This document shows positions 6,182 to 6,685 of a stretch of 6,685 nucleotides of DNA, piece by piece (position 1 is the stretch's first letter; every line of letters starts with the position of its first letter). Position numbers and translations under genes: made by a program. Under the pieces are notes generated by a model. That model was given only the letters and a program-made list of their open reading frames with translations, was not told where the DNA came from and searched no databases. Origin of the DNA: an uncultured Clostridia bacterium (lineage in GTDB: Bacteria; Bacillota_A; Clostridia; Christensenellales; CAG-138); contig CAMYWS010000062.1 of assembly GCA_947302865.1 (NCBI GenBank), forward strand, positions 1 to 6,685. Direction: 5' to 3'.

Positions 6182-6685
6182 ATGGAAGAAAACGAGCGCA
6201 AACCGATCTTTACGAACATTTTTTCGCCGAACGAGGAAACGGCGCGTCAGCTGTTTCTGAAACTGACCTTTGTCCGGCGGCTGGTGATCTTTTCGATCGG
6301 CACCGTTATGCTGGGGATAATCGTTTACTGGTTTGTCTACCTGCTCCGGTGGGCGGAAGAGGCGAATGTGCCCGCCTATACGCAGCGCCTTTTCTGGATC
6401 AGCGTTGCAGCATCCGCGGTTTGGGCGTATGTGATCGTGCACGAGATCCTTGCGCCGCGAACGTTCGCAAAACGGGAGACGCGGCGGATCAGAGAGACGT
6501 ACAGAAGGAACCGGATCGAAGTACGCGCCGCCTTTTACGACGACAAGGTCGAGTTTCACAACATGGCGTCAAATGCCGTAACACAGCTTGATTACCCGGC
6601 ATTCGGTCTGCTGACCGAAACAAAGGATCTGTTCGTCGTTCGGACCCGGCAGAAACAGCTGATCGCGCTCAGTAAGCTCGGTTTC
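6182..6685 (+). CDS. YcxB-like membrane protein, 3' end cut by the window edge
   Basis: The first 168 residues are present. ATG 6182 is preceded by AAGGAG (6169-6174) at seven bases; this site overlaps the last base of the pepT stop codon, so translation is probably linked. Two membrane helices are visible: about 34-55 (VIFSIGTVMLGIIVYWFVYLL) and 70-91. A basic stretch follows (RTFAKRETRRIRETYRRNR, 93-111), then a soluble beta-rich part with FYDDKVEFHN (118-127) and FVVRTRQKQLIALSKLGF (151-168). Two helices followed by this kind of PH-like domain match YcxB-type proteins, whose function is not known; the basic stretch places the domain in the cytoplasm. The family call rests on pattern memory and should be confirmed with the full gene. 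Confidence 0.75.
   Translation, partial: MEENERKPIFTNIFSPNEETARQLFLKLTFVRRLVIFSIGTVMLGIIVYWFVYLLRWAEEANVPAYTQRLFWISVAASAVWAYVIVHEILAPRTFAKRETRRIRETYRRNRIEVRAAFYDDKVEFHNMASNAVTQLDYPAFGLLTETKDLFVVRTRQKQLIALSKLGF

Overview
The window reads as chromosomal DNA of a moderately high-GC Bacillota, most likely a gut-type clostridial (Oscillospiraceae-like) bacterium. This is inferred from strong GGAGG-type ribosome binding sites, TGnTATACT extended -10 promoters, an exported protein with a Pro-Thr-Pro-Glu linker, a membrane-anchored leucine-rich-repeat protein, and a PepT/YcxB-like pair. No mobile-element gene, CRISPR array or complete RNA gene was seen. The assignment rests on style and protein families, not on a marker gene.

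Layout. Bases 1-352 hold no certain gene. They contain an open minus-strand frame running off the left edge (weak candidate), two GC-rich hairpins, and the promoter and 5' leader of the first clear gene. Then follow three plus-strand genes for exported or membrane-bound proteins: a secreted serine esterase (353-1348), an N-terminally anchored leucine-rich-repeat protein (1542-3536), and a metallophosphoesterase with a proline-rich linker (3750-4745). The third ends at a clear intrinsic terminator (4762-4784). A strong promoter (4848-4876) starts a second transcription unit: peptidase T (4907-6169) and, 12 bases later, a two-helix membrane protein with a YcxB-like domain (6182 to the right edge, incomplete).

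The first three genes may form a cell-surface set: an ester-cleaving enzyme, a surface scaffold or recognition protein, and a surface phosphoesterase. The gaps between them are long (193 and 213 bases), so an operon is not proven. The second unit is cytoplasmic tripeptide breakdown plus a membrane protein of unknown role.

Points for a second look: (1) the metallophosphoesterase has its lipoprotein signal peptide split over two reading frames at an (AT)3 run, so it is a frameshifted gene, a sequencing error, or a switch; (2) the gap before it contains a segment matching a tRNA anticodon arm with a CCG anticodon and an AGGTC variable loop, but no T arm; (3) the 3' end of the esterase gene is embedded in a cluster of CTTGCAGGC repeats that can form two mutually exclusive hairpins; (4) the LRR protein combines six repeats of about 65 residues with five exact 22-residue repeats. 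I see no convincing entirely new multi-gene system.
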